From NCBI RefSeq assembly GCF_902686445.1, contig NC_062216.1, positions 10,065,084-10,129,083 on the forward strand: DNA of 64,000 nucleotides, given 5' to 3'. This document shows, piece by piece, positions 19,256 through 32,472 of the stretch (its first letter is position 1; each line of letters opens with the position of its first letter). The position numbers were made by a program, and so were the translations under genes. Under the pieces are notes generated by a model that was not told where the DNA came from, did not search any database, and saw nothing but the letters and a program-made list of their open reading frames with translations. Source of the stretch: Sciurus carolinensis. Lineage: Eukaryota > Chordata > Mammalia > Rodentia > Sciuridae.

Positions 19256-20439
19256 TTTCCTTAGGCATCGTGAGGCTCTCTGAACCATCTGTTTCACCTG
19301 GGTGAGCTGTGGTGGTTTTCCACCGCCTCCCAGCAGGGCTGTCCTGTGGACCAAGCCTTCAATTACAATGGGTCCTTGGGGTGGGGGGCATTTAAGTGAC
19401 CTCCAAACCGCAGCGCGACCATCTCAGGATTTACTGCACTCCCTGCCGAGGTGGTGTCCCCAAGCCCCTTTCTATCTGTGTGTCCCTTTGACTTTGGGAA
19501 AACACGGCAGAGCTTCAGGAAAGGCCTGAGGAGGCAGATCAGGGTTGCATATCTCACTGTGACCTCAAGTCCCTTAAACTCTTGGAACCTCATTTGCCCC
19601 ATCTGTATGCACTTGACCCTCAGGACTGTTCACAGGGTTGAATAATGTCATATAGTCCCTCCTGCCTGCTTGCTTTTAGCCTTTGCACTAAATAATTTCC
19701 CAATACTTGGGAGATTTCTTGAGGGCTTTTAAAAAACCTATTCTTTATTCATTTCTTTACTTCTGCCTCTACCTGCCCCGAACTCCCCAGAGAAAAGATG
19801 CTGAGATCTGGGGCTCCTAGGAAGCCCCTGAGAGGTTTCTGAGCCAGGACAGATAAGGCTGACTCTTCCTGCGATTCCCAGAAGGGAGAGAGAACAATGG
19901 GCTGGATACACGTCACTGTCAGCGCCGTGCACTGTGAAACCAATCTCCTCTTACGCCTCTGCTTGACTTTCCTCCTAAGTTCTCCTTCCTCATTCAGAGC
20001 TCTTTACCCCTGTAAAAAGCAAAACAGGAACAAAGAGAAGGTCTTTGCATGTCTCGGAATAATAAATGGTCTACTTTATTTATTTTTTTTATCAGAGTGC
20101 CAGTGAGATCAATTCTTTGGATCTAAGACTGGCTGTCTGTGGGCTTTTATGGTGTTTGACCTTGAGCACAGCTCTGGCTGAAATAGACTTGAGATGCAGA
20201 AATCTATGCACCGCCCCCTCCCCAGCCCTCAGGAGAGGAGCTGTCACTCACACCCACCGTATCAGCGCCGTGGACACCGGTTATGCAGCCGTCGTACCCC
20301 AGCACTTACACAGAAGTTCTGCAGTTCCCACTCTTTCCTTGGCCAGTGGAGGTGTGTACATTTGGGTGCTCTGCACTCACGGATGCGTTCTGCCATGAAG
20401 GTGGGAGGATGCGTCAGTGTCCCTGGGCTGCTGAAGCTG
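19256..20439. other. No gene; one MIR
   Basis: A sense MIR lies at 19540-19650 ('gacctcaagtcccttaaactcttggaacctcatttgccccatctgtatg'). The remainder is unassigned. Confidence 0.5.
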
Positions 20440-20870
20440 ATCATTGCGAACTTGATGACTAAAAACAACAGAAATTTATTCTTTCCTAGGTGTGGAGGCC
20501 AGTTACCTGAAATCCAGCTTGTGAGTCTCTAGGAGAGGCTCCAGTCCTGCCTCTTCTGGCTTCTGCCATCTGTCCTGGCACCGCCCCAGCCTCTGCCCCT
20601 TCTTCACACGGCCTTCTCCTCGGTGTGTCCATCTTCTCTTTTCTCTATCCCTCAAACCCCCCTCTGCCTTTCTCTGTCAAGGACACTTGCTATTGGATTT
20701 AGGGCTTGTGTGGCTAAGTCTCCTCTCAATATCCTTAACTTAATCACATCTGCAAAAGCCTTTTTGCAAAAAAGGCTACAGTCCAGGTTTCGGATATTCA
20801 ATAAGAATATGCTCTTTTGGAGGTGGTGAGTGAGGTGCATTTTTTATCCTACCACAGAGGAATAAGGATC
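20440..20870 (-). repeat. MaLR-like LTR, antisense
   Basis: 'aaaaacaacagaaatttattc', 'tggaggccagttacctgaaatccagc', a long CT-rich centre, then 'aacttaatcacatctgcaaaagcctttttgcaaa' follow the antisense MLT1-type order. Diverged. Confidence 0.45.
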
Positions 20871-23117
20871 ACTTCCGGTTGGATGACTTGTGGGTATCTT
20901 CTCTTCAGCGCTACACCTGATATTTGGAACGACTGAAAGATTTTTGTAAACTGGCATACCAGACAGTTCCTGGGAAAATACAGAAATGGCCAGGTGGCCA
21001 TATAAATGCTATAATTCTGGTTATTTCTCTAATAGTGAAATTTCACTCATTCCAAATAGTTTATAATGTGTACGGTTGCTAAGACTCAGAAATGCAAAAA
21101 GGAAACCCTTGACCGTTTACTTGTAATTTCTATCTCAAGCTTCATTTACTTAATAGGAAAAAGTCAAGTCGCTTTGAAAACATCTCAGATTCTCTACTGA
21201 TTTCTCTGTTGCTTTAGATTTAAATTCAGTTAAGTATTTACCCTTCTTGGGCTAATTCCAATTTCGCTGGCTGGGTAGACTGGACAGCACTGTGGTTGTG
21301 ATGGAAACTTCAGGCCCAACTTAAGCAACAGCGGGGGTCTTCCTGCCAAGCCTCTCTCCTGGAACTCTCCAGCCCTGCCTGGGGCAGTCGCAGGGCTGCC
21401 TTGTTAGTTTCCTGTCTCTCAGGGATCACAGTTCTTGGTGACCTGATGGCCAGTGACTTGGAACCCACTTGTAATGGGTTTTGCCTGGTTTGGGGTAGCT
21501 TCAACACAGAGGCTAAGCCTAGGGAAAGCAAAATTTGACTGGGGTTTTCAAAACCTAAAGGCAGAGAAGTTTTTTCTTCTCCAGGGTCTCCATGACTCTT
21601 TTCCAATGTCAGCCTGGAACTTCTGGGCCTGAAAAGAGATGGCTACAGGTTGTCAGGAACATCAAAACCCCAGAACAGAATTGCTCTGTGCCACCCTCTC
21701 CCCTGGCCACGGGTGACTGGTATGGGTTCCTTCACCTTGACACCTTGATCAAGTTCATCCTCTTCACTGAGGTGGATTTAGGGTCAAAACTTGTTTATTC
21801 TTGGGTTTTTTTTTTTTTGGTGGGAGAAGTTGTCTAAAATGCACACAAGTCCTCTGAGAAATATGATCATCCAACTGTGAAAGTTTAAAAGCAGCGTGAG
21901 GAGAGCCCTGTGCTCCCCAGGATCTCTCCCCTGGGTGTCTGAGATCCGAGGCTCTCCAGCGCCCACAGGGTTCCATCCATCTGCGTCTGGCTGTCTCACC
22001 ACAAGCATCACTCCGCAGAGCCATGGGTTCTTTGCCAAAGCACCTCAAGGTGCAGGGCATAGACATTTGGCCTGGCTCCTGGGCCCTCACTAAATCCTAT
22101 AGGTCCCCTGGGAAAGTGAAGACAGGAACTCTGGGCGTTCAGGTCCTTTCGGGTCTCTGCTGTTTGTAACTGCTCTGTAGCGGAGGTCCCAGCTACTCTG
22201 GATTGCCATTGCAGGAGGACAGTGCTCTGGCTGAGTGGACTTACCAGGTAAGCTGAATATTCACCGTGGCCGATCTCCATATGGCCAGATGGTAACGTTC
22301 AACATTCAAAGCTGAGGCCAAAACCAATTACCACCAACACTGAAAGAACTTATGGGACGTGGGATGGAACTGGCATCTTATTGGAAATTCAATTGTTTGC
22401 TTTCACGAAAGGTGGAAAACACGCCTTCATTACATATGCCTCCAACACAGCCAGGTATAAATCCTTGGCATCTCCTTTAAACATGTATATATTTCTTACA
22501 TAGTTACAGTAGTGTATAACATAATTTTGCTTTTAAGAATACATTTTTAAAAATTCAATAAGCACTGTATTTATGAGTCAGACCGCCCTGGATTTAGCCG
22601 TGTCTAATTTAGGTCTCATGTAGAATAGTAAAAATTAAAAATGAGTAATCCAGCTCGCAATGAAAGATATTTCCATCACAGTAACTCAGACTCTTCTTTT
22701 TTTCTTTTTCTTTTCTTTTGGGTGAAATTTTAAAGTAAGTTCACCCCAGGCCCCAGGTTACTGTGTTTTATAATGTGAAGACAACAAAATATAAAAGTGT
22801 GATGAATGCTCTTTATCATGACTAATTGCTCAGTTTGTTAGTTGTTTCAATCAAGTAAAACTTCATGGTGAAATAGCGTACTAGGAAGAGCTTTAGAAAA
22901 GCTTTCTACTGACATGCTTACGAAAGGACAGACGCAGGTGGAGATGTCGTCAGTGTGAAAACCTTGAACTCATTTCCTGCGGTGCGGCTGACTGGCAGAC
23001 GCAGGCGGGCTGTTCAGGGCCAGAGTTGCTCCGTAGTGCCGACTTTGCAATTGTGCCAGCTTGGTTTCCAGTCAACCAATGGGTCGGTTTCCATTACTTC
23101 AATAATGCAGACATTCT
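20871..23117. other. No gene recognised
   Basis: Mostly AT-rich and repeat-poor. No assigned repeat and no convincing frame. The blocks at about 21090-21270 and 22380-22560 are complex rather than low-complexity sequence. Confidence 0.45.
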
Positions 23118-23317
23118 CCAGGAGCAGTCGTGCACGCCTGTAATCCCAGCAGCTGGGAAGGCTGAGGTAGGAGGATCCCGAGTTTGAAGCCAGCCTCAGC
23201 AAAAGCGAGGTTTTAAGCAAATCAACGAGACCCTGTCTCTAAATAAAATGCAAAATAGGGCTGGGAATGTGGTGGGGTGCCCCTGAGTTCAAACCCCGGT
23301 ACACACACACACAAAAG
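23118..23317 (+). repeat. B1-dID SINE with shortened dID part
   Basis: Complete B1 head, then 'gggctgggaatgtggtggggtgcccctgagttcaaaccccgg': the 'ctcagtggttgag' stretch of the dID is deleted. The tail has become a short CA repeat. Confidence 0.88.
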
Positions 23318-25284
23318 CAGAAATCCCACTTTATCAGCTATTCGAAGGTTTCAGAGAGGGATTCCTTTGGCTCTGATGACATTTGCTCCTGTGCCATTGT
23401 TCCTCACTGGTGCCCGTTCTCCCAGGAGGTCTTACTGTATCACCCACCCAACATCATACACTGCTTTTATCCAGGAATTGTCAGCAGGAGAGACCACCAT
23501 AATATTCAGTTGTGATTTTACTTACCAGTTTAAGACTTTTTCCAGGAATGTTGGGGAAGCCACCAGGTCCATTATGACAGCCTGTGTTGAAGGTGAGTGA
23601 ATCTGGAGGACCAAGTTTCTGATCCCTTCAAGAACATGGGATGTTGAGCCACCCAATGTCCAGAAATCAAGTGCAAACCTAGACCAGGTAAGGATGTTGT
23701 CAATATATAAGCTAGAGATTTAATTCCCCCAAGGCAGTGCATTATAGTGCCATTAGTGATCTGTACCAAAGTATTGATAATTTCCAGATAAGAAATTGGT
23801 TTGGGGTTGATGAGGAGACAGCCATAGGAATAAAAGAGAGATCCTGATGTTCTATGTGGATGCCTTCAGCCCCAAGGTGTCAATGATGATCCATGAATAC
23901 CTCTTAAAGGAAATCAAATATGGACTCCAAGAGGAAGATTCTCAAATATTCCAAGTCAGCAATTCCATAGTTTTGTAGTGGACAAGCTACTATTGGGAAA
24001 ACCTCATGAACTTCCAGAGTCACTGAGTGGCTAACATAGCCATCAAAGGAATAGGCCCTCAACGTGACCCATTTCCACTCCAGGGCTTTGGCTAAGTGAC
24101 ATGCAGTCAACTGTGAGAGAACCATCATAATTATAATTCATATGGAGTTGGGCATTTGATCCTTAGGTTTTTTTGCCAGGATCTCCTGGTGCTGATGAGC
24201 AGGACTGGGGGTTGTAGACAGGGGGAGTCTTCTTGAGTAAGCTGCTTCCCAGGGGGACCTGGGCTCAGTGTTTCAGCTCACATATCCTTCAGATTAAACC
24301 CAAGTACCCATTTTCAATTCCGATGCTTAAGTATCATTTCCTCACAGCTGAGCTGATGGTCCCTAGGTGTGCTTTAGCAAGAGGTATCAGCAGAATCGGT
24401 GCTGAAGCTGTGGATTCATGTGGACTTCCTGTCTTCTGCTTTGATGACACCCACAGAGCACTTAAGGTACTGAAGCTTGGGAAATAAAGGTCAGAGCATA
24501 TTCATCTAACTCTGAATCAAATTTGTAATACCACCAAAGTTTTAAACACCTCTTTTAAATGGCTAAGTGTTCAAAATCTGTGCCTACACAACCTGTTCCT
24601 GCCTTGAGAAGAGAAAGGAGAAAGACATCTGCAGAAGATACCTGTTTCTCTTTGTAAGGGTACTTAAATTACTTTGCCTTCTCTCCCTAGTGACAATTTC
24701 AGGAAGTCCTGGAACTAACAGCTTCTGATTTAATGACTCCAGGTGATTTTCAATCATGGTGGGGGTTGGCACAGGGTCACGGGTGGTGGCGGTGGAGGCG
24801 GTGGAGGCGTGGATCTGTGTGTGAAACACATTTGTGTGACCTGAGCTAGGTCTCACATAGGCATTCGCAAACATGTTTTGGCTACATTCCATTCCGGAAG
24901 AGATCTGACCTGACCGCACGTTTAAGTTGGTAGTGAAACAGAGGGTACTTCTGTAGCTCAACACCTGGAGACAAAATCTTTCAATCATTTCATTAAACTA
25001 CAGAATACTAATACAAATTATTTCTATTAAAATACCTGAGGGGGCCCAAAAGGAAAAAATCAAGTGATAGTCCTAAATAAATATTTTAAAGGGAAAGAAG
25101 CTGATCTGCCTCTGAAGTCAGAGTTCGCTGCGCGGTAATCCTGTTCCCCGCGGGGCGGCAGCTGGACCCCAATGCTGGGTTGATTGCTCATGTTCTCTCG
25201 GTTATGTTGGAGTGTCCCTCGCCATCTGGGGAATCACTAAGTTCTGATGACCGCAGGATTGCTGTAGGGACCTGGTGACCAGGG
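23318..25284. other. No gene recognised
   Basis: Minus-strand frames of 60-75 codons at 23572-23769 and 23904-24128 have balanced composition and could be decayed coding sequence of an old element, but no family was recognised. A short GGTGGC-type repeat lies near 24783-24811. Confidence 0.4.
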
Positions 25285-25665
25285 TGCTCGAGGGTTTGGG
25301 CTGCTGTAACAGCCCCACAGATAGGGTGGAGGCAACGACAGATTTACCTTCGCACTGTTTGGAGGCCAGACGTCCAAGATCAGGGAGTGGGCATGGCTGG
25401 TTCCTCCGGAGCCTCTCTCCTTGGGTGGTGGACAGCCTCTCCTCCCAGCGTCTTCTCCTGCTCTTCCCTCTGTGTGTCTGTGACCTGTCTCCTCTTCTCA
25501 TGACCATACCAGCCTGATGGGTCAGAACCAAGTCCAGTGACCTCGTTTTACCTTAATTACCTCTCCAATGGCCCTATTCCCAAATGCAGTTACATTCGGA
25601 GGTACTGGGTTTAGGGTTTCAACATAGTAATTTGGGGGTTCTAATCCACCCCATAATAAATGGGT
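25285..25665 (-). repeat. MaLR-like LTR, antisense
   Basis: 'gggctgctgtaacagcc', 'ggaggccagacgtccaagatcaggg', 'cctcttctcatgaccatacc', 'aattacctctccaatggccc' and 'gtttcaacatagtaatttggggg' in antisense MLT1 order. Confidence 0.55.
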
Positions 25666-26309
25666 GCTAACTCAAATAAAGGGCATATGAGGATATGTTT
25701 GGAAACTTCACAAACACTCCGTGTCAGAGTCTGACTCTCCCTGAAAAGGGTGCTGCTTGGTTTATAGATGGGGCAGGCTGTTTGGGGATTTGTTTAGACA
25801 AGAGTCCACCATTACACACTCGTGGTGACAGACACGGGCTGAGAGGGACGCTGAGCTGAAGCCACCTTCACATCCAAGCAGACGGCACACCATCCCACTC
25901 CTCTCCTCCTGGATTCACACAGGGCAAGTCTTGAAGATGATCTTCGCGCGTGAACTCAGCTTCTCCTAGCTTGGATATCTGCCCTGGAAATTATGTGCCT
26001 ACAAGAATAGGATCAAGACGATATGGAGCCCAGGATGATAGGGTAGTATTCCAGAAGTGGACCTAATTCGGGGACGAGTCAATGTGGTCCCTTTTTTTGA
26101 CAGTGAATTTTATTCAGGGAGTCATCTGATACTTTCCCCATAAAGACAGATGGGATGCCATTTAAAAAAAATCATATCGAACGGATCCCATTAGTTTATT
26201 GGAATCCATATTGTGAACGCTGGTTGCTTTTTGTATGGTTCTCCATGCACTTGAAACCTTAATAGCAAAACCATAAACAGTAGGGCTGGGGCAGAGCAAG
26301 CAAGAGCAC
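25666..26309. other. No gene recognised
   Basis: Unassigned sequence. Confidence 0.5.
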
Positions 26310-26850
26310 CACGGTGGGGGTTCGGTTTGAGCGTGTCCCCAAAGGTCATGTATTTGCAGCTTAGACCTCAGAGTGGTGATGCTGGGAGGGGTGGAACCTT
26401 TAGTAGGTGGGGTTTAGTGCGAGGTAATCAGGTCACTGGGGACACTGCCCTTGGAAGGTCTTGGGGGACCCCAGTTAGTTCCCCATGAGAGTGAGTTTTT
26501 ATAAAAGAGCCAGGCTGAGGCTGGGGTTGTGACTCAGTGGCAGAGTGTTTGCCTGGAATGTGTGAGGCCCTGGGTTTGATCCTCAGCACCACATATAAAT
26601 AAATAAATAGCAAGCCCGACCCTTCCCTGCCCTCTGGCTTCTTGTCTTGTCCTGTGATCGCCCCTCACACGTGTGCTCCCACCATGACACCATGCACCAT
26701 GCGATGCAGCCAGGGGTCCTCGCCAGAGCTGAGTAGATGTTGGCACCATGCTCGTGAACCTTCAAATCTGTGAGTTAAATAAACCTGTTTTCTTTATACA
26801 GACCCATCCTCAGGTATTTTATGATAGAAATGGAAAACTGACTAGTATAG
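26310..26850 (+). repeat. MaLR LTR, sense, with an ID inserted
   Basis: 'gggttcggtttgagcgtgtccccaaaggtcatgt', 'ggtggaacctttagtaggtgg', 'ccatgcaccatgcgatgcagccaggggtcc' and 'gtgagttaaataaacctgttttctttat' are the sense-strand landmarks of a MaLR LTR, including its AATAAA. An ID sits at 26519-26610. Confidence 0.7.
26519..26610 (+). repeat. ID SINE in MaLR LTR
   Basis: 'ggctggggttgtgactcagtggcagagtgtttgcctggaatgtgtgaggccctgggtttgatcctcagcaccac' with a TAAA-rich tail. Confidence 0.9.
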
Positions 26851-26892
26851 TATCTCAAGGCAAGGAAGTAAGGGAATGCTGACTCTCTTAAC

Positions 26893-26930
26893 AAGGAAAG
26901 GAAGGAAGGAAGGAGAAGAGAGAGAGAGGA
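26893..26930 (+). repeat. (GGAA)n/(GA)n purine tract
   Basis: A short pure-purine microsatellite: GGAA units passing into AG units. Confidence 0.85.
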
Positions 26931-26989
26931 ATGGGAGCATGTCAAAGGGACATAAGAGCAAACTGAAGGAGCTCCCAATGACCAAAGCT

Positions 26990-27845
26990 GGAAAATTTTG
27001 AGTCAAATAATGATAATCATGGATTATATACAAAAGAATAAAATGCTCTGAGCCCATATTGATATAACTGCAAAGCTGCCTTAAAGAAAATTCCAGGCTG
27101 GGGTTGCAGCTCAGTGGTAGAGTGCTTGCCTAGCGTGTGTGAGGCACTGGAGTTTGATTCTCAGCACTGCATCTAAATAAAGGTCCATTTTTAAAAAAAG
27201 AGAATTCCAAATTATATATATGGACTCTCTCCCCACCTTTCCCCTTGATTGTGGGTCAGATTTAGTGACCTGCTTCCAAAAAATAGAGCGTGGTAAAGGA
27301 AACCTGGGGAAGCCTGGCAGGCACCGGCTTAACCAAGTGACCAGGTTGACTTCACCGTGGCTCATCATGTTGGTATCCTGCATCTTTTGATAGCATGGGA
27401 AGGGCATATTATCTCTGTGGTGCTTTTATCAAAACCTTATGACCCCAGCCTGATAGTGAGAAAGCATCAGAAGAGCCAGCTCGGGAATGTTCTCCAACAA
27501 ACCCGATGACTGACTCTGCTTTAAAACTTTCAAGGTCATGAAAACAAGGAAAGATTGGGAAAAACTGTCCTAGACAAGACAGGATGAACAAGTGCAAAGT
27601 AGAACCATAGACTGGATCCTAGGGCTGAAAAGGAAACTGCCTGGAGAAACCAGTGAAATCAGCAGAGTGGAGTTAATTAACAGTAGCCAGCTAGCGTTAC
27701 CTTTTTGGTTTCGACAAATGCACTGTGATTATGTACGATGCTGACATTAGGAGGAGGGTGGAGCAAATGTGAGAACTCTCTGAAGTATCCTTGCAGTTAT
27801 GTGTAAATCAAAAATTATTCCAAAATAAAAATCATTAAGAAATCA
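26990..27845 (+). mobile_element. Old L1 3'UTR, sense, with an ID inserted
   Basis: 'gactggatcctagggctgaaaaggaaactgcctgg', 'tttggtttcgacaaatgcactgtgattatgtacgatgctgacattagg' and the end 'gtaaatcaaaaattattccaaaataaaaatcatt' match the 3' end of an old mammalian L1 subfamily. Noncoding. Confidence 0.6.
27096..27198 (+). repeat. ID SINE in L1 3'UTR
   Basis: 'ggctggggttgcagctcagtggtagagtgcttgcctagcgtgtgtgaggcactgg' with a tail; target duplication agaaaattcca / agagaattcca (27085-27095, 27199-27209). Confidence 0.92.
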
Positions 27846-28419
27846 TAATCATTTTCCTAATCGACCCGATGACCACCTGAGATGAGACGGTGTTCAGCGC
27901 TCAGGGTGCTGGGAGTTCAGAGGCATTCTCTGGTTCTGGGCTAATCGAATACCCTGAAGCCTCAGTCTAAAGTCTGCCACCAAAACTTGCTAGAAGATTG
28001 TCAAATGTCTGAGGTGGATTTTCAAAACCGTTTTGAAAAATGGTCTTAAATATTTGGAAATGTCTCCATCTCTGGGCAAGAATGGGTTTAAGAAGTCAAA
28101 GGACCCAGTATTCCTAATGGTCCACAGCGGGATGGGTCGCAGTGCTCACGTGGCCCTGCCAGAGCTGACCGAGGTCACGTGGCTGTGTCTGTGCAGAAGG
28201 CCCTGCCAGGACGGGAACCGGATGTCTGCCTGGAGCCCAGAGCCTGAAGCTACAAGTGAGCATTACACTTTTTGTACTGAAAGTTTAGGACTCAAATTGT
28301 ATAAGTATGATACTTGAGCGCAGGAATAATAATAGTGCCACACACGCAGCAGCTCCATTGTTCCTGTTATTGCTGCGCTGCATGTCGGCAGGACCACACG
28401 CTCACTTCCCATGGCACGT
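27846..28419. other. No gene; weak antisense MIR
   Basis: 28165-28250 ('gaggtcacgtggctgtgtctgtgcag...gacgggaaccgg') resembles reversed MIR. Otherwise unassigned. Confidence 0.4.
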
Positions 28420-28431
28420 AAAGAAATATAA

Positions 28432-28615
28432 TGGGTCCTGGCTGGGGAGATAGCTCCGTTGGTAGAGTGCTTGCCTTGGAAGCATAGGGCCCTGGGTTCA
28501 ATCCCCAGCATTGCCCCCCGCCCGGGTCAAAAAAAGATAGAGCTGGGATGTGGCTCAGTGGTGCCCCTGAGTTCAGTCCCCGAAATCCTGCCAAAAAAAA
28601 AAAAAAAAAAAAAAA
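28432..28615 (+). repeat. Composite ID + dID SINE within one target duplication
   Basis: An ID body (28440-28525, 'ggctggggagatagctccgttggtagagtg...') is followed by a short A-rich linker and a second ID-like unit (28541-28592, 'gagctgggatgtggctcagtggtgcccctgagttcagtcccc'), then a pure A tail. The only target duplication is aaagaaatataa at 28420-28431 and 28616-28627, around the pair. Confidence 0.85.
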
Positions 28616-28627
28616 AAAGAAATATAA

Positions 28628-30059
28628 CAGATCTTTTTGTGCATGGCAGAATAATAGCTTAGTATTTTGACTACTGTGGATTCTAGATTGGGTACCAAGG
28701 TTTCAGCGCTTGGGCATATCTAAGTCCTCATCTTTGCAGAAAACAGCATTCTACAGCAAAGATTATTTATATATCTTTTGTTGAAAATGTTGGCTTCTAT
28801 AGATTCAAAGCTATGAGGAATTATCTTCTTAAAATATCCTTTAGTCTACTATTTTGAATTTGACTAGTAAAAGCAAAATGTGTTTGGAGCACTTTTTTCT
28901 CTATCACGCTCTTAATTTCTTCATGTTCTATATTTAGGAAGCTTGAATCAAAGCTGATTAATCATAGAAGTTCCAAGACATGATTTTGGAATTTTACATT
29001 CTGAAGAAATCCTGAGCATCAGAAACGTGTGTATGGAAATTTCTTGCTGGTGCACCTTTTGGGGGGTCTAAAGCTTATTTTACAGCCACAGGCTCTTAAG
29101 TTTAGGCCCCCATTGTTTTCCAAGTGGTAATTCAATTCCAAAAATCTTATCATTTCAATGAAAAGATAGTAGCCAATACAAATTATGATTGAGATAGTTT
29201 CCTTGTTTCATACCAGGTCTTTGAGATCTGGTGTCTGTTCTACTCTGCGTCCGTCAGGGCAGCCAGGCCTGGTGCTCCGTCACCATGTGGGTTACACAGC
29301 GTCCTTCTAGACACCCCCTCGAGCCTGCCTTGTTGCTTCCTCCCTGGCCCTCCGGGGTTTCTGTTTCAACTTATTGGAAGCTGTCTTGTAAACAGCACCG
29401 CTAATCTGATCTTTCCAGGAGTGCCGAGTCCCTCTGAGTAATTAAGAAACCCTGGCCATTTGAACTCTTACCCTTAACTTTTGTGCTGCATCTATTTCCT
29501 TAACTCTGTTCTCAGACTAGGCATTTTTGTCTGTGCTCAATTCTTTGTCATACCTGCTAAGTGCAGCAAATAAAAACATACCCACAAAAACATTTGGGAT
29601 TGTCTAATCATTCTTCTCAGAACCATGGGCTCAAATGAGCACATGAGCTACCTTCCAGCTATGGCAGGTGACAGTGTAACCAAATGATTCCCAACGCTGG
29701 CTTAGCCTACAAAGTCTGTTTTCTCTCAGCCTATACCTCAACTGCCAAACTATGGTCATGTATTCTTGGTGTTATTGTGGCAGCACCCCGCTTTAAAATA
29801 GCAATCTCTGATTAAAGATAACGCTAGCTGCTGTAACAAATAAACCCCAAATTTCCATGGTTTTACACAATCAACCACAGCTTCTTGCTCTGTAGCAATC
29901 TAGTTGGTGGAGATCAGGTGCCTTCTGTCTTGTTGATCTGTGGTCCCCTGGGGCCTTGCAATCCCCTGCATCCAGCAAGTGGACCAGGAAGAGTCTGGAG
30001 GAAGCACGGGTGCTTGTTAAGAGCCTTGGCCTTAATACGCATCACCTCTGTTCATAGTG
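28628..30059. other. No gene recognised
   Basis: AT-rich to 29200 and free of recognised repeats. 29820-30050 ('tagctgctgtaacaaataaaccccaaatttcc...') looks like an old antisense LTR but was not classified. Confidence 0.4.
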
Positions 30060-30540
30060 TTTGTAAGAGCAGGATTGGCCTGTAACTTCCCTTTTCTATG
30101 CATTCTTTGCCTGCTGTTTGATAACCTGAAGTCAGACCAGGTTCCGCTAACTAGCATGAAAGTTTCTATCCTTTATAAAAGGACATAAATTGGGGGCTAT
30201 TTATCCTTTTACTCTTCCTTGGAAGTGTTTGTGTAAAACTAAAACCTAGCTATTGCTTTAATGATCAGTAGATTTTCCATTAAAGTTGCCTGATTGCTTC
30301 CTTGCGGAAAGATTTTTGGCTCTTGATTCAGTTTTTTAGATGGTTGTGGGATGATTCAGGTTTTCCATTTCTTATCGATTTTGGTAGTCTCCATATTTTT
30401 TAAGGAGTCAATCCATTTTAACCAAGTTTTCAAACTTCACAAACTTGTTCACAGTACACCCTTCATATCTTTTTTATTTCTGCAGCTTTGATAGTTGTCT
30501 TTCCTTTTTCATTTCTGATACTATCTATCAACCATTCTTA
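30060..30540 (-). mobile_element. Old L1 ORF2 fragment, antisense
   Basis: 'agcaggattggcctgtaacttcccttttct', 'gttgtgggatgattcaggttttccatttc' and 'gattttggtagtctccatattttttaaggagtcaatccatttt' are in the order of reversed L1 ORF2 (reverse transcriptase region). Many stops. Confidence 0.6.
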
Positions 30541-32472
30541 GAAAGCTACTTGAGGATATTTTCCAGCAAAACAAAAGAGGGTAAACAGAAAAGGGGCACA
30601 CCTGGAGATAGTGGATTCCGAGCTGGGAGGGCAGAGCAGGAGAGAGCACTCAGGAGAGAGTGGGGTTGACTTTGAAAATGACAGTCATGAGGGAGAAGGG
30701 GACCAGGGGCCTTCTTCAGAATAAAAGGGGGATTACAGATGGAGGGAAGACTCAAAGGTTGGGAAAAACTGAGGATATAAAGTTAAATAAAAAGGGAAGA
30801 TAGTTAAATAAAAAGAGAAAGGAAATTAGAATAAACTTACCAGGGCATAACACCACGTATGGCCTAACTCTGGGGAGTGGATGGGGTGTCATGGTGGAGA
30901 ATTCATTTGTCCTTCACAGTAGGGTTGTCCTCCTCCCTGTGGCTTGGTGTTGTGCAATTACACCCATGGAAAAATAAAAGACACCGTGTGGTCCAGGATG
31001 GGACAATACTGGCACAGTACAGTAATGAAACGCTTTTTAAAAATATTGGTTTCAACTTTCAGGGTGAGTGTACAAACTAGAAAGAGGTGAAGCACAGAGG
31101 CGAAATTTAATCAGCCTTGAAAATACAAACGAGTGGAAATACAGATGTCGTCGGAGCATGCATCTCCGTACTCATGGCTGTTTTTCCTTAGGTAAGTCCC
31201 CAGGGGCAGGGGGCTGCAGGTCTGGGCGTGCACCTTTATAATCGACATGCTACCCAACCGGCCTGCAGAAGAGGGTCCCAGTTTAAACCCTGTTCCCACC
31301 AGCTTCAGTTCTTCCAGGACGTCCTCAGAGCTTCCTGTGCACTTGGGGTGACTTTCTCCATCCTCGAGTCTGGCTGCTGATGCTTTGCCTTTGATCCACT
31401 ATTGCATTGGCGGGTAAGTGAGCGTGCGCCTCATTATCATCTTGAAGCCTGGAGTCTCCTGCTAGATATTTAAAATATAGGTTTTTTCCCTTGTTATCAA
31501 AGTGAAGTGTGCTCATTGTAGAATCAGCGGGGTGGCGACCGCCAGCCTGCGCAGAGGCAGGAGATCTGAGACCAGGGCCGGCGCCCTGTGGCATCTCCTC
31601 CACCAGGACAGAAACAGAAGAGACAAGCTCTGTCCCGTTTGCCAGCTGCTGGAGAGACCAGGAGCACCGCTTCCTGTAGCCTCCCCAAGGCAGCGGCGGG
31701 GTTTGAGCGGGCTGCTATGCTGTCGCTGGTGGTCTCATCCGCTCACTCTCTTCACCTTCCTTCTCCTGCCTCACTGGTGCCTCTGCGCTGCCGGAACCCC
31801 CGCGGCGCCTGCTCCTTCAGGCAGTGAGGTCCGGCAGCTGGTTAATTTAGAACTGGTAATGACTCGGCACCCTCAGGAAACGTGTGTTACATCAGCTGGG
31901 GCCACTTGATACCCCAGCGTGGGGGGAAAGGGAAGGAGCCCTGCGAGAGCCATTGAGATCCAGACTGGATCTGTGAAGACGGGGTGTCCTGGGGGCTTCC
32001 ATGCCCCTTGGGAGTTGGCCTGACCTGTCCCCAAGCTCCCTCCTCAGCTGGGTGGCTGGCTTCCTCCCGCTTGGCCCTTGCTTTCCTGCGACTTTCTTCA
32101 GCGTTGCTATTTCCATGTGGCAGCTCTGATTCCCAGGCACCTGGCAAACTTGGTAAGGAGGCTTCAGAGGGAGCCCTGGCTCGGGCAGGGCTGGCCCGTG
32201 GCCTCTTCACTCTCTCCTGCCTCCTCTCCTGCACAGGCGACCTCCTAGTGCAGGCTATGGCCTCTCCAGGCTCCTGGGGGGTCCAGGCTGCCCAGCCCTG
32301 GTCATGGAGGTCCCAGTGAATTAAAATGTCCCCATGGAGGTGTTGCGTTTTGTGCTGGGCGTCAGACACCCCTGTGTGATGACCCGCTTCCTGTCAACAT
32401 GGCCACAGCACCCTGTTCTTTGATCAGACACCAGATGTGGTTAGCATCTACACTCAGTTGACTTCATTTCCT
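30541..32472. other. No gene recognised
   Basis: AT-rich to about 31500, then GC-rich to 32350. Overlapping frames of 80-160 codons on both strands at 31502-32369 show no domain and are treated as composition artefacts. Confidence 0.5.
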
